This document shows, in pieces, positions 13,101 to 23,211 of a stretch of 64,000 nt of DNA. Source of the stretch: Muraenolepis orangiensis (taxonomy: Eukaryota > Chordata > Actinopteri > Gadiformes > Muraenolepididae); NCBI GenBank assembly GCA_027704905.1, contig CM051007.1, positions 21,552,334 to 21,616,333 of the forward strand, in the 5' to 3' direction. The first letter of the stretch is position 1. Each line of letters starts with the position of its first letter. Made by a program: the position numbers and the translations under genes. Under the pieces are notes generated by a model, which worked only from the letters and a program-made list of their open reading frames with translations, was not told the DNA's origin and made no database searches.

Positions 13101-13422
13101 ACTTGGACCAGAATACACAAATCCAGAATCAAATCCAGTCTGGTTAAAAAAAGCTTTTATTTTTGACACACACACACAGTATTGGAATAACCCTTCCTCC
13201 TCCTCTTCTCAGGTGAATGACGACCAGCTGGAGAAGGCCCCCAAGACGTTCCCCCACCTCCCGCCCAGAACCAAAGAGGCCTTCCACTACCGCCAGGTGT
13301 TTGAGGAGCTGTACCCGGGCCAGGCCAAGTGGCTGTCCCACTACTGGATGCCCCGTTGGACCAACGCCTCCGACCCCTCGGCCAGAACCCTGGACATCTA
13401 CAAACCGGAAAAGGACCAGTGA
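4125..13422 (+). CDS. asns: Asparagine synthetase (glutamine-hydrolysing), tandem copy 1
   Basis: Cytosolic enzyme making asparagine from aspartate, glutamine and ATP. Coding exons: 4125-4373, 4749-4986, 5521-5694, 6606-6707, 6878-7005, 7136-7262, 8982-9088, 9485-9585, 11953-12034, 12511-12666, 13213-13422. They join in phase to 557 residues plus stop; human ASNS is 561. All introns are GT-AG. The N-terminal MCGIWALFG gives the nucleophilic Cys of the class II glutamine amidotransferase domain (exons 1-3). The synthetase domain has the PPi-loop SGGLDSS split across the exon 4/5 junction, then FSGEGSDEL and ELRVPFLDHR. The C-terminus HYWMPRW...SARTL is family-typical. The start is fixed by the conserved Met-Cys; a 3' splice site at 4117 implies an upstream noncoding exon. 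Against copy 2 it differs at 20 residues, for example Leu34 and Tyr44 where copy 2 and human have Phe and Cys. No disabling change was seen, so both copies look functional. Confidence 0.96.
5863..6063 (+). mobile_element. tRNA-derived SINE in asns copy 1 intron 3
   Basis: The head is tRNA-like (GAGCTCAGGAGG as A box, GGTTCGATCCCC as B box). A conserved body follows (GAGGTGTCCTTGAGCAAGAC) and then a 3' end, GTAAAGCGCTTTGGATAAAA. The orthologous insertion in copy 2 (22107-22366) retains about 55 bp more body, so this copy has a small internal deletion. The insertion predates the duplication. Confidence 0.75.
6240..6478 (-). mobile_element. tRNA-derived SINE, opposite orientation, same intron
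   Basis: On the minus strand the head is tRNA-like (AGCTCGGTAGAGCGGTCACC, GGTTCGATCACC), followed by the same body as the SINE at 5863-6063 and a different tail (AGGTTAAATGCAGAG, GCTGTACTGTAC). Two inverted SINEs 180 bp apart can fold together in the pre-mRNA. It is shared with copy 2 (22545-22768). The TTAGGG-like pair near 6347 is part of the SINE body. Confidence 0.7.
7759..8936 (+). other. Copy-1-specific segment of asns intron 6
   Basis: Copy 2 passes directly from TTTTTGGAATTA to CCTTTCCCCTGATG, whereas copy 1 has about 1.18 kb in between. I recognise no coding sequence or transposon termini in it, only a poly-G run near 8512 and short TG repeats. It could be an insertion in copy 1 or a deletion in copy 2; no target duplication is evident. 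Confidence 0.7.
9600..9904 (-). mobile_element. Full-length tRNA-derived SINE in asns copy 1 intron 8
   Basis: On the minus strand it begins AGGCAGTAGCTCAGTCTGTT with an A box, then GGTTCAAGTCCCC as B box. A body follows with GAGGTGCCCTTGAGCAAGGC, and it ends near CCTCCAGATTTAGATTA. The orthologue in copy 2 is at 24779-25080. Shorter relatives lie at 57297-57420 (+) and 42720-42770 (-). Confidence 0.8.
10244..11766 (+). mobile_element. hAT-like element in asns copy 1 intron 8, right end deleted
   Basis: It begins TAGGGGCGGCTGGTGG directly after TTCAGTAC (10236-10243), exactly as the complete element in copy 2 (25413-27526). A nested MITE starts at 11498 (TAGGGCTGTGCC after CACAAGAT). Both stop at about 11766, where the sequence jumps to TATAAACACATAC, which in copy 2 lies beyond the element. 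About 0.9 kb has been deleted from this copy. Confidence 0.75.
10286..10316. repeat. Copy-1-specific perfect hairpin
   Basis: Arms of 14 nt (TGCCCTCACTAAGA and its exact complement) surround a 3-nt loop, TGC. Copy 2 reads straight from GGAAGGT to CACATGCGGG without it (near 25455). Confidence 0.9.
12814..12909. mobile_element. Small MITE-like element with 16-bp inverted ends, asns intron 10
   Basis: The ends are GAATAGACCCCTTTTC and GAAAAGGGGTCTATTC, perfect inverted repeats of 16 bp around a 64-bp core. The orthologue in copy 2 is at 28875-28970, so insertion predates the duplication. No target duplication could be fixed. Confidence 0.6.
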
Positions 13423-13513
13423 TTCACACTGTGTGCCCCGAACAAGAACCAAAACCATAGGCTTTGGTCACAGAGGCATAATACAAAGGGGCCAACACAG
13501 GTGAATCTCATAT

Positions 13514-13519
13514 AATAAA
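13514..13519 (+). terminator. Poly(A) signal of asns copy 1
   Basis: AATAAA lies about 95 nt after the stop codon at 13420-13422. It is the first such hexamer in the 3' UTR and is shared with copy 2. Confidence 0.6.
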
Positions 13520-13522
13520 TAA

Positions 13523-15163
13523 TAGTTTTAAAGATTTAAAAACATATTTTCTTGTGTTTTTATTTTTTTGCGGGTGGCAAAACAAATGCAGGTACGGAAC
13601 AATGAAATGCTAAAAGCAGCTAGAGATTTTTATTATTTAATTTATTTATTTATAAGTTTTTCTGAGCAAAAAGGGGTAATGTCTATGTATAATGTGCGCT
13701 ATACAGGGCATATGCTCAAAAGGAAGTTTCTTTGCTGCCGCAATTATATTGCGAGCGCAATGTGTTAAAGTGCAACGTTCCTCAGTCATCCTGTTCGTTT
13801 AACTAATTCATTAATTAAATTCAGAATTTCAAAGTTCCCAGTTCCGAATTTCCCGTTCAAATGGAAGGCACCATAACTTGCTGAGCTCCACCTGATTTTG
13901 CCCCCCTAATGTTACACCTCTGTGATATAGGCCAATGTTTCCACACAACGGTATTGATCCTGCTGCTATTATGGCTGCATGAAATAAAGTTTCCATTTAG
14001 GCATCAGATGGGACGCTTGCGCCCTAACAAGGACCACGAAAGCCTGCCTGCTTTAGCTAAAAGAGTGTAACTACTTTCCTGCCGTGGGACACTACCAAAT
14101 ACACTACCAAATACAATTCTTGAATCTTGAACCCTGAATGTCGTATTTCCTTCTTTCCAACTTTGTTTCAACCTTGATGCTGACTTCTTACTTGGTGTTG
14201 TGTGTTTAAGGCTTTGGAATAATGAATAGGAATATATGCTGTCATGCTGTCTTGCCTTTTGTTTTTTTGGGAAATAAAAGGTACATTTTGTTCCACCTCA
14301 TTTGTTAGGGTTCTCATTCCCCCCCCCCCTCCTTTTCCTGTCCAGAGTTAAATCTCCTAACAGCCCTGGCTACAATCAGTTTAAATCAATTCAATCATTT
14401 TTGTGTGAGCGTGTGTGTGTGTGTGTGGTTTAAGCAGGCCCGAGTCAGACTGATTAGACTTGCTGGGTGAGACTGCACACCTGTGGGTCTTTGGTAATCA
14501 ACGCCCACGGGTTAAACCAGCCACCTCCACACACGCTCTTAGGAGGGCGCCAACATGTCTGCAATGATTCTCAAACTCAAACTCAATAAAACGGTAAAAT
14601 CACCATCAAACTGTGTCCTTGTCATTGCAAGGAGCCCAAAGAAGCCCCTTTAGTGGCAGGTAGCCGCCTTCGAATGGCTACCGTTGTATTCCATAGCATC
14701 AAGCTACGAGCACATACTGTACACTATTGTGGCATGTTTCACATAAAAACCAAACCAAAACCCTAAAACATTTAAAAAATCTATTTAAAACAAAGTTGGT
14801 ACTGCAGGGGGAAAAAAACACTCATTTAATTTTACTTTTTTAAAGTGTACCCTTACAATAATTTAACATACTTCAACATTTAAAGTATACAGTGTATACT
14901 GAAATAGTACTTTTAAGTAGAATCCTGTTCTACTGCAAGTACTGTATTAGGCATTATAGAAGTGTGATTCCAATATGTGACCTGGTGAGAACATCTAATC
15001 TCTGACAGCTTCACCGAGTCTTGTGCTTTATAGTTTTCTTGTTTGATAGTAGTTTTAGTTAAAGGGCCCATATCTATTCACAGGTGTGTTTTACTGTACG
15101 ATTAGGATGGAAGTAATGAGGGACTACTTAGGTATTACTAGTATTATGAATGACTTTACTTGG
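13523..15163 (+). other. 3' flank of asns copy 1, no gene seen
   Basis: AT-rich sequence is shared with 29580-31072. It includes a short (GT)n at 14408-14426. Copy 1 has about 190 bp (near 13730-13900) that copy 2 lacks. I see no coding exon. The block ends at 15163. Confidence 0.6.
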
Positions 15164-15193
15164 CAATTGTCTTTCCCCACCCACCCTGCGTAG

Positions 15194-15329
15194 GCGCTGA
15201 CCAGCGATATGAACCTGCAGCAGTCTGTGATCCACCAGGCCAGCCAGGCGCTTAACTGCTGCATAGACGAGGGGCACGGCAAGGGCTCCCCAGTGGAGGC
15301 CGAGGCCCAGAGGCTGCTGCTGGTAGCAA
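15194..15329 (+). pseudogene. Isolated anillin-like exon at the duplication breakpoint
   Basis: The 136-nt exon is flanked by a pyrimidine-rich 3' splice site (CCCTGCGTAG) and a consensus 5' splice site (GTGAGT). Its single open frame reads ALTSDMNLQQSVIHQASQ, then ALNCCIDEGHGKGSP and ends AQRLLLVA with phase 1. This closely resembles the QALNCC.DE.HGKGS..EAEA..LLL segment of vertebrate anillin (ANLN), a cytokinetic actin-, myosin- and septin-binding scaffold. No neighbouring anillin exon is seen on either side; the asns duplication ends 30 nt upstream and BEL/Pao debris follows. It is most likely an exon fragment copied here with its intron edges. Intact splice sites mean it could still be spliced into a chimeric transcript. 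The family call is from memory of the protein. Confidence 0.65.
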
Positions 15330-15826
15330 GTGAGTCACAAACTACAGGCAGTTGGTTTATTGCTTCAAATATTTTATATCACCTAGCCGGGCTTTTTCAT
15401 TGTACTTTTTAAGCAATTACATGGTTATTGTTCAGGTGAGTTATTGGGCGAAATAGGGTCAATATTTTTATTTTGATGCTGTCTGTTCACATGTCTTGAC
15501 TTTTGTCAAAGGTGGACATGTTTCTGATTTGCCCAGTACTAAGGTCAATATTTAATAATTGAGCATGACGTGTATGCAAGAGTATTACCGTCACTCTGAT
15601 GACGTCCTTAAGAAGGGTTTACTTGTACCTTCTGCTTTAAAGCACACAAATAAATGGTCAACATCAGTCAAAGACTCTGTTTTATTCGAGGGACTGCTAC
15701 AGCAAGGACTTTGCTTTCACCTGCCACAACTAACTGCCAACGGACGGACGGCAAAGATCAAAGCAGTGAGTTGCAGTGTTCAACGGTGATTCATCGAAGC
15801 AAGTAAAGACGCGGCCCACATTCAAA

Positions 15827-16943
15827 ATGGACGGCGCCACGGACGAGGCAGATCGCCAAATAAAGGAATGTAACGTTACAGAAACAACGGAAATAAAGGA
15901 AAGTAGCATTACAGAATTAACATTACCACGTCGTTCTGAACGTACTAGTGTGCACACAGAAAAAATGCTAGCCTACCAAAGTGATGAACTTGATAAAAAA
16001 GAAAAAAAGACTGCTTACACTATATGCCTTTTGGAAAGGTTCTATCAGAACAATCAAGGATGATTTAAAGAGAGACATATCAGACATTGACATGGCTAAA
16101 ATGGCAGACATTATTGAAAAGGGAACTGCAGATGTCATGAAAGTGTACGGTGAAATAAGAACGTACAACAGTAACAAATGAAATGAGACGCAAAGTAGAT
16201 GCATGCGAAGCAGTAACTAAAGACATGCTGAAAATAATCTATGAGCGCTTAGCAGAAGTAGATGGTGACTTTGATGCAGAGCGTGAAAGGAAGCGTCTCC
16301 GTCAGCTACACGCCCACGACTATGCCCACTCCATTTACAGCACTGCCTCTCAATCACAACACTCAAGTCGTCACTCAGCATCACTGAGTACAGCAGCCAA
16401 GAGAGCAGATGCAGTCGTAGAGCTCGCCGCTATGGAAGTTCAATACAAATGAATGGAAGAAGAAATAGAGCAAAAGGAAAAAATAAGACTAATGGAAGAG
16501 CAGCATAAGACCGGCAGAGGGTTGAATTACAGCGACTACAAGTAAAAGGGAACCTGGAGACTGCTCGCGTCAAACTCCAGACGTATGACAGAGAGATCAA
16601 ACAGATCGGCGATGATGAGCGGTACATAGAACAGAACGTCCAGGAATATGATGAACAGCTCATAGAACGAAACTACATTCAGCTCCCCTCAAGTCTGTTT
16701 CAGAACCCACAAGCTGTCACATCAGCTCACATTCTCCCCACCAGTCTAACTCAACAGAATGCACACGCTGTTACTTCAGCGCCATCTAGTGACGTGACAA
16801 GTTGACAATCTAGTTGGCCTGTCTGGCCAAAGCAATCCAAGACAGTATAGCCATAAACAGACTACCAGCGCCTAACCCAGTAGTGTTCAGTGGAGACCCA
16901 CTGCTCTTCCTAGAATGGAAGGCTTCTTTCATGTCACTAGTAG

Positions 16944-16945
<2 letters not shown>
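15827..16945 (+). pseudogene. BEL/Pao retrotransposon Gag, N-terminal part, frameshifted
   Basis: The fragment starts at the ATG at 15827. Successive pieces in different frames read as the fish BEL/Pao N-terminus: RRSERTSVHTEKMLAYQSDE, SIRTIKDDLKRDISDIDMAK, then MRRKVDACEAVTKDMLKIIY and YIEQNVQEYDEQLIERNYIQ, and from about 16814 AIQDSIAINRLPAPNPVVFS. At least four frame breaks or stops separate them (near 16000, 16181, 16450, 16803). Homology ends exactly where a (TA)n tract begins at 16946. The element is dead and truncated. A BEL/Pao pol fragment lies far away at 52185-53406; there is no evidence that they come from one insertion. Confidence 0.8.

Positions 16946-17008
<63 letters not shown>
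16946..17008. repeat. (TA)n microsatellite joining BEL gag to repeat R2
   Basis: The BEL/Pao reading frame ends at the left edge of this 63-bp TA tract and repeat R begins at its right edge. In R1 and R3 the equivalent TA tract is internal. Confidence 0.85.
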
Positions 17009-17012
<4 letters not shown>

Positions 17013-18806
17013 AAGAATAAGTATATAACAGGTAGTGATCAGGGGTATGCAATTGTGAAAAACAGGATAAATATATATACGGTAAATATATATTTAATCA
17101 CAGGTTGCTTTGAGCTGTCAATTATTACCGTATTGACCCGAATATAAGACGGGTTTTTTTTCCTAGAAAAAAAATCTGAAAAAGAGGGGTCGTTTTATAA
17201 TCGGGGTTTAGACTTTTCGATGTACCGTAATTGCACATGTAATTGCGCAACAACAGATCGCGCCAAACGTGTGTTCCGAGACACCGCGCGACACTTAAAG
17301 TAACTCAAAGTCTTAAAGTAACAGTACATAAAAATAGTTACCTGGAGAGATAGAAATGGAGAGACACAGCGACCAACTTGAAAAAAGTGGCTCAAAAGTA
17401 GGGCAAGTTAATAAACAGGAGAGACGAAGTTACGATGCCAATTTTAAGATAATGGTGATAAACGAAGCAGAGACATCAAACACCTGTCATTGCGACGCAG
17501 GACAAGCCTTGCCCAGCGCTTGCCCTCAGACTTCAGAGAGAAGCTACTGTCTTATCAGCGATATGTGATCAAGTTAAGGAAGAAGCACTCATACCCCCTT
17601 AATCAGATGGGCAATGCTGATCAAACGCCTGTGTATTTTGACATGCCAACATCCGTCACTGTGCATAAGAAAGGCGACAAATCAGTGATCTACTGGAAAC
17701 GAGAAGAGCCGAGTAACGGTCATGTTAACGCGCCTCGCAGATGGGACAAAACTTCCCCCGTACGTGGGGGATTATGGTACGTGCCCAGGCAAAGGGCTGG
17801 ATGGAGACGGAGCTTGTGGTGGACTGGCTCAAGGTGGTGTGGGGCAGACGGCGTGGGGGACTCAGAAAGAAGAGGAACATGTTGATTCTGGATGCTTTCC
17901 GTGGACACTTCAAAACGCCAGTCAAAAAGCAAGTGAAAGAGTTGAATGGTGACCTAGTGATCATACCGGGCGGAATGACAAGCCAGCTGCAGGTGTTGGA
18001 TGTGGTCGTCAACAAACCATTCAAGGTTCATCTGCGCAAGAGATCCACAGAGTGGCTCCTGGCGGCTAAAAATCCAAAAGCCTGCAGTACGTTTGCTCTG
18101 TGAATGGATCTTGCAAGCATGGGCTGACGTTTCCCCAGAAAGCATCATTAATGGGTTAAGAAATGCTGCGTACCAAATGCCATGGATGGCAGCGAGGATG
18201 ACGTGATGTGTGAGGAGACAGCGAGGATGACGTGATGTGGGAGGAGACGGGGGAGCAGACACCGTGAGTGACGATAGCGGGAGCGAGAGAACAACCCAGC
18301 ATGTTTATTTAGTGCAATCTAGTGACAACACTTAACAACACGGATGAAAGCCCCGGTGCCTCCGGGTAGGGCGGTACACCTTTAATAAAAAAGGGTGCGT
18401 GGCTTAAAGTTGTTCCCCTAACGATAGCGGAGCTGTTCCTCCCGCCCTCCCTCCCTATAGTAAGGTAATAGGTAGGTAATAGCAGCGCGTGTTGCGTCAG
18501 CGCAGATCTCAGCGTGGAAGCTCTTGTAGAGTCTATTCCAATTCACCATCGTCTTGACTTATTGTGGGCCAACAAAAAAAAGGTACGCTTAAAAGCCATT
18601 TCACGAAGATACACGTCGTTTATTATTATATTGATTTATTCACAGGGAATACGCTATTTACTAAGGCTATGTACTTAAGGTGTACGGCTCAGATATGTAA
18701 TATAGAGAGAGCGTGATGACCGTCACCTCGTGTGCTCTCTAAAAGAAAGCATGACAACAATGGACATAGCTATGGTGCTAAAATAGGAAAAATGTAAATG
18801 ACTAGC
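17003..18806 (+). repeat. Dispersed repeat R, copy R2, split by a pogo-like element
   Basis: The left piece, 17003-17126 (GTAAGAATAAGTATATAACA to GAGCTGTCAATTATTA), and the right piece, 18296-18806 (TTTATTTAGTGCAATCTAG to AATAGGAAAAATGTAAATGA), match consecutive parts of R1. The pogo-like element lies between. About 190 bp of R around the insertion is missing. R3 follows within 150 bp. Confidence 0.65.
17128..18295 (+). pseudogene. Dead pogo-like (Tc1/mariner superfamily) transposon
   Basis: The left end CCGTATTGACCCGAATATAA is a typical pogo-family terminus next to TA. Transposase pieces follow: an N-terminal HTH start from 17356 (RRSYDANFKIMVINEAE), then, after an internal deletion, RRRTSLAQRLPSDF and MGNADQTPVYFDMP with the first catalytic Asp. 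After frameshifts come LVVDWLKVVWGRRRG, LDAFRGH with the second Asp, and GGMTSQLQVLDVVVNKPF with the third. The three acidic positions are recognisable, but the DNA-binding domain is largely lost and at least two frameshifts are present. A short direct duplication (GATGACGTGATGTG at 18197 and 18226) marks the C-terminal end. The matching right terminus was not found. Confidence 0.8.
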
Positions 18807-18867
18807 TCTATAAGTTATATTTTTTTGACCTGGTATTATACCTAGTAGACTGTTTTTAACCACTGTA

Positions 18868-18957
18868 CACCAGTAGCGGCTGGTGGTTGTTAAAGTAGTG
18901 CGTTGGTGAGAGTGTCGGTTCGGGGTGTGTTATCTTGTTACTATGGAGCCATGTCAG
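18868..18957 (+). mobile_element. hAT-like left end fragment
   Basis: CAGTAGCGGCTGGTGGTT at about 18871 matches the left end of the hAT-like element at 25413 (TAGGGGCGGCTGGTGGTT). It is cut after about 85 bp by repeat R3. Internal sequence of the same family resumes at 20044, so R3 appears to have inserted into, or recombined with, this older element. Confidence 0.5.
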
Positions 18958-20043
18958 TATGACGACTCAGAGCAGTGTTAAAGAACACCTCTCGACGTGT
19001 CTTCCTGTAAGCTCCTTCACGGGTTTCGCTACACTATATAGTATCACCTGATAAACCTGAAAAACTCCAATTACAGTCAGTATCAACCTGGTAAGCAATT
19101 CAAACACGAAGTTCAGTCCCTCCAGTAGTTGAAACAATCATTTATACTTTATCACATATCACTTACAGTTGCTAAAAGACAGTCTACTAGGTATACAAAC
19201 AGTTCTAAGATTACTTATAGAGTATGTGTGAGATATGAGCATAATAATAGGTATATCTATATATATATATATATAGATATATATATATATATCTATATAT
19301 ATATATACAGGTAAGTAAGAATAAGTATATAACAGGTAGTGATCAGGGGTACGCAATTGTGAAAAACAGGATAAATATATATAAATATATATTTAATCAC
19401 AGGTTGCTTTGAGCTGTCAATAATTAGTTCGTTATGCAAATTCTGCGCTTTAGTGGGCGTTTTATTTAATTTTTTTGATCTCATTCTTCATGAAGAGAGT
19501 ATACTCTCATGGATGAAAGCTTGGATGCGGATAGTTGCGGATAATAAGTAAAGCTTTCACTCGGTGGTTAACTCTTTAGCCTGTCGGCATATTTATTTAG
19601 TGCAATCTAGTGACAACACTTAACAACACGGATGAAAGCCCCGGTGCCTCCGGGTAGGGCGGTACACCTTTAATAAAAAGGGTGCGTGGCTTAAAGTCAT
19701 TCCCTAACGATAGCGGAGCTGTTACTTCCTCCCTCCCGCCCTCCCTCCCTATATAGTAATAGCAGCGCGTGTTGCGTCAGCACAGATCTCAGCGTGGAAG
19801 CGGGCAGTCCATTCCAATTCACCGTAGTCTCGACTTATTGTGGGCCAACAAAAAAAAGGTACGCTTATAGAAGCCATTTCACGAAAGATACACGTCGTTT
19901 ATTATTACATTGATTTATTCACAGGGAATACGCTATTTACTAAGGCTATGTACGGCTCAGATATGTAATATAGAGAGAGCGTGATGACCGTCACCTCGCG
20001 TGCTCTCTAAAAGAAAGCATGACAACAATGGACATAGCTATGG
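18958..20043 (+). repeat. Dispersed repeat R, copy R3
   Basis: Near full-length match to R1, with the TA tract replaced by an interrupted TA/TATC tract (19249-19308). It follows R2 by about 150 bp in the same orientation. Confidence 0.6.
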
Positions 20044-20660
20044 TTCTACCAAACAAACCTTACGGAATTGAAATAGAGTGAGCTTTGAGGGAGAAGGTTT
20101 TTTTTGTGTAAACCCAAAGAAACACCACCCTTGTCACCATGCTTTCTGTTTACGTTTGGCGCCATGCACCTGGACTTGCACTTGGAGTTCGTAACTCGAA
20201 AGTTTTAAATCTGAATGTATGTAATTAAAAGTAAATATACGACTCACGGGTTGTCTGCAACGCGGAATTAATATGAATGACTCAAGATATATCCATGCAT
20301 GATGATAACCCGCCCTCCCAAAACTCAGATTGGGTGCAGTGCAAAGGAGCGCTGCTGATTGGTTCACAGAGCCTCTGGCTATAGAGCCCTAAGGGAGGAT
20401 CGTCCAAACGGTTAAACCAGGTAAAAAACCTGTTAAAAGAAACCTGTTAAACCAGGACTCGGTTCCGGGAGTTTTATATTGGACTTCAATGGGGAGCTGG
20501 ATGACAATCCTCCGTACTTTTAAATAAAACATTTTTAAATTAGCTGTAGGGGGCGCTGTTGGTACTTTGACACGGGGACATGATTGCTGTGCTTTCGAAG
20601 TGTTAAAGTAGTATCAGTATTTTCACAGATGAATCTTGTTAAATTAATGTGTATTTATCT
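20044..20660 (+). mobile_element. hAT-like element, internal and right-hand fragments
   Basis: TTCTACCAAACAAACCTTAC and later TGGTTCACAGAGCCTCTGGC match the interior of the element at 25413-27526. From 20468 it matches the fragment at 3146 in front of copy 1. It ends inside the element, next to a CT-rich tract that leads into the asns exon 1 acceptor. Confidence 0.55.
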
Positions 20661-20752
20661 CTCTCTCGCTCTCGCTCTCTCTCTCTCTTTCCCCCCCTCC
20701 CCTTCTCATTCTTCCACCTCTCTGCCCGACTCCTCGGCACCCCAGGGACAAC

Positions 20753-23180
20753 ATGTGTGGTATTTGGGCTTTGTTTGGCAGCGATGAGTGCCTGTCCGTT
20801 CGGTGCACCAGCGCCATGAAGATCTCTCACCGGGGGCCGGACGCCTTCCGCTTCGAGAACGTCAACGGCTTCACCAACTGCTGCTTCGGCTTCCACCGCT
20901 TGGCCATCGTGGACCAGCTGTACGGCATGCAGCCCCTGCGTGTTAAGAAGTTCCCCTTCCTGTGGCTGTGTTACAACGGGGAGATTTACAACCACCACGC
21001 GGTACTGACATTATTTAGCATGGTGGTTTATGACCGTTTAATCATCAACAGCAATCTAATGTGGAGTCATGCATATGCTGATGAAAGTTTTTGATGTGTG
21101 GCTACTTCATGCCAGGGCACGGGTTGTAGACTCAACTAGTGAAGAGAAGTCTCGTACCTCGTGTCCTGGCACCTAAAAGGTAGCAGAGCAATAATTTGTG
21201 TGAATAAGTGAGTGACACTTGTTTGTCTTACGAACGAATGCCAACTTCTTTGCGCTGTACTGTACTTGTGCTGTGCAATGACATTTGAATATAATCAAAT
21301 CTATTCTAGAAGTGCCGATATGTGTGCCGATGATAACGTGTCTTTCTTCCCCCTGTGGTTTCAGCTGCAGAAGCAGTTTGGCTTTGACTGCCAAACCGAG
21401 ATGGACGGCGAGGTGCTGCTCCACTTGTACGAGCGCTTCGGCGTTCAGAAGATGGCCTCCCTGCTGGACGGGGTGTTTGCCTTCGTCCTCCTGGACACGG
21501 CCAACCGGAAGGTGTTTGTGGGGAGGGACACGTACGGCGTGCGGCCCTTGTTCAAGCTCCTCACCGACGACGGCCTCCTGGCCCTGTCCTCGGAAGCCAA
21601 AGGTAGACGGCGCGAGGTAGCCTGACAGAAGAGGCCGAGACGGCTAGCCGTCAGGCTAGCCGTCTCGGCCTCTTCTGTTTGTTTGCGCAATGTCGCAGAG
21701 TGACTCGTCTACATCACCGGGCTGGCTAACCTTTTTGTCTGCCCCCCCCCCCACTCACTCCAGGCCTCACTGAAATCACCAGCTGTACGGCCAGTGTTGT
21801 TCCGTTCCTGCCCGGACACATTGAGGCCTTTGACCTCAAGGCCAGCGGCAAGGTGGAGTCCGTTCAGTTCGACCGCTTCCACTGCTGCACTGAGGCGCCG
21901 GCGCACAGCCTGTACGACGCCGTGCAGACCGCCTCAGGTATGTAGACATGTTCGCGTTCGATACTCACGAACATGCAGGACGTGGCGTGTTTGATATGTT
22001 AATGTGTTTTTGTTTCAAAGCGCAGTGGTTAATGCTCTTGAGTTTGTCTTAGACTTTTTTATCGTTCCACTAGCTTTTTCAAAGTTTGTAGATGTAGTTT
22101 TCTATACAGGGCGGCTGGAGCTCAGGAGGAAGAGCAGTCCCCTCACAACCGAAAGGTCGCTGGTTCGATCCCCCGGCTCCTCCTAGCAAAACTGACGAGG
22201 TGTCCTTGAGCAAGACACCCTAACCCTAACTGCTCCCAAAGTGCTGGCTGTCTCTTGCATGGCTGACTCCGCCGTCGGTGGTGGAATGGGTGTATGAATG
22301 GGTGAATGTGAGGCATTGTAAAGCGCTTTGGATAAAAGCTCTATATAAAGGTGCTTTCGGACCAAATAGTTCTGGGGACTAGGAACTAGGGACCTGGGGA
22401 GGAATAGTTTCTTCAAGGGCTTTCTCTGTTTGCATTCTCATCGCCAATAGGAACGTTACATCAACCTCATTGGACAGAGCTGGGAACTACGATGGTTCCT
22501 AGTTCCTGTGGTGCACAGATAACACAACAACAATAATAATTATTCAAATTTGTCAGTGTACAGCGAAAGGATTCTCTGCATTTAACCTATCCTAGTATTA
22601 GGAGAAGCTATTTATACAGCGCCCGGGGAGCAGTTAGGGTTAGGGTGTCTTGCTCAAGGACACCTCGACAGTTTTTTTTGCTAGGAGGAGCCGGTGATCG
22701 AACCAGCAACCTTCCGGTTGTGAGGTGTTGAGGTGACCGCTCTACCTCCTGAGCTATGCTGCCACCCACAACAACAACAAACAAACAAACACGACAACAA
22801 ATAGAGGAGTGTAGTTTCTTAGAACTATGATCAGGTTCCTGCGGTCCGAAAGCACCCAATGTGACCTGTGCCCCCCCCCCCCCCCCCCCTTGGCCACAGG
22901 TTTTGACGAGGACACGGTGAAAAGCAACATCCGGCTGCTCTTTGAGAACGCCGTGCGGAAACGACTCATGGCCCAAAGAAGAATTGGATGTCTGCTTTCA
23001 GGTGAATGGCGCCCCTGTGTTATTGTGCCTTAGAGAGAGAGATCATTCCTAAAGTGAGAGCATGTTTAGCCTTTTTAACAACACTCTTTTTGTTCTTTTC
23101 CTCATTTGCCTCATGGCTGTCTGCACAATTCAGTGAATGAATTTCACTCAAACGCCTGTGTGTGTGTGTGTGTGTCTGTG

Positions 23181-23211
<31 letters not shown>

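Larger units (their letters stand above)
1973..15163 (+). repeat. Tandem duplication block A (contains asns copy 1)
   Basis: This block is colinear with 18958-31072. Homology begins in dispersed repeat R (TGACGAC[A/T]CAGAGCAG) and ends abruptly after GACTTTACTTGG. Exons, introns and 3' flank all match closely. Large differences are a hAT segment deleted here in intron 8, about 1.18 kb of intron 6 and about 0.4 kb of intron 2 present only here, and about 0.7 kb more sequence directly 5' of the gene. Because R is dispersed, the true left edge of the duplication may lie inside R. Confidence 0.85.
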
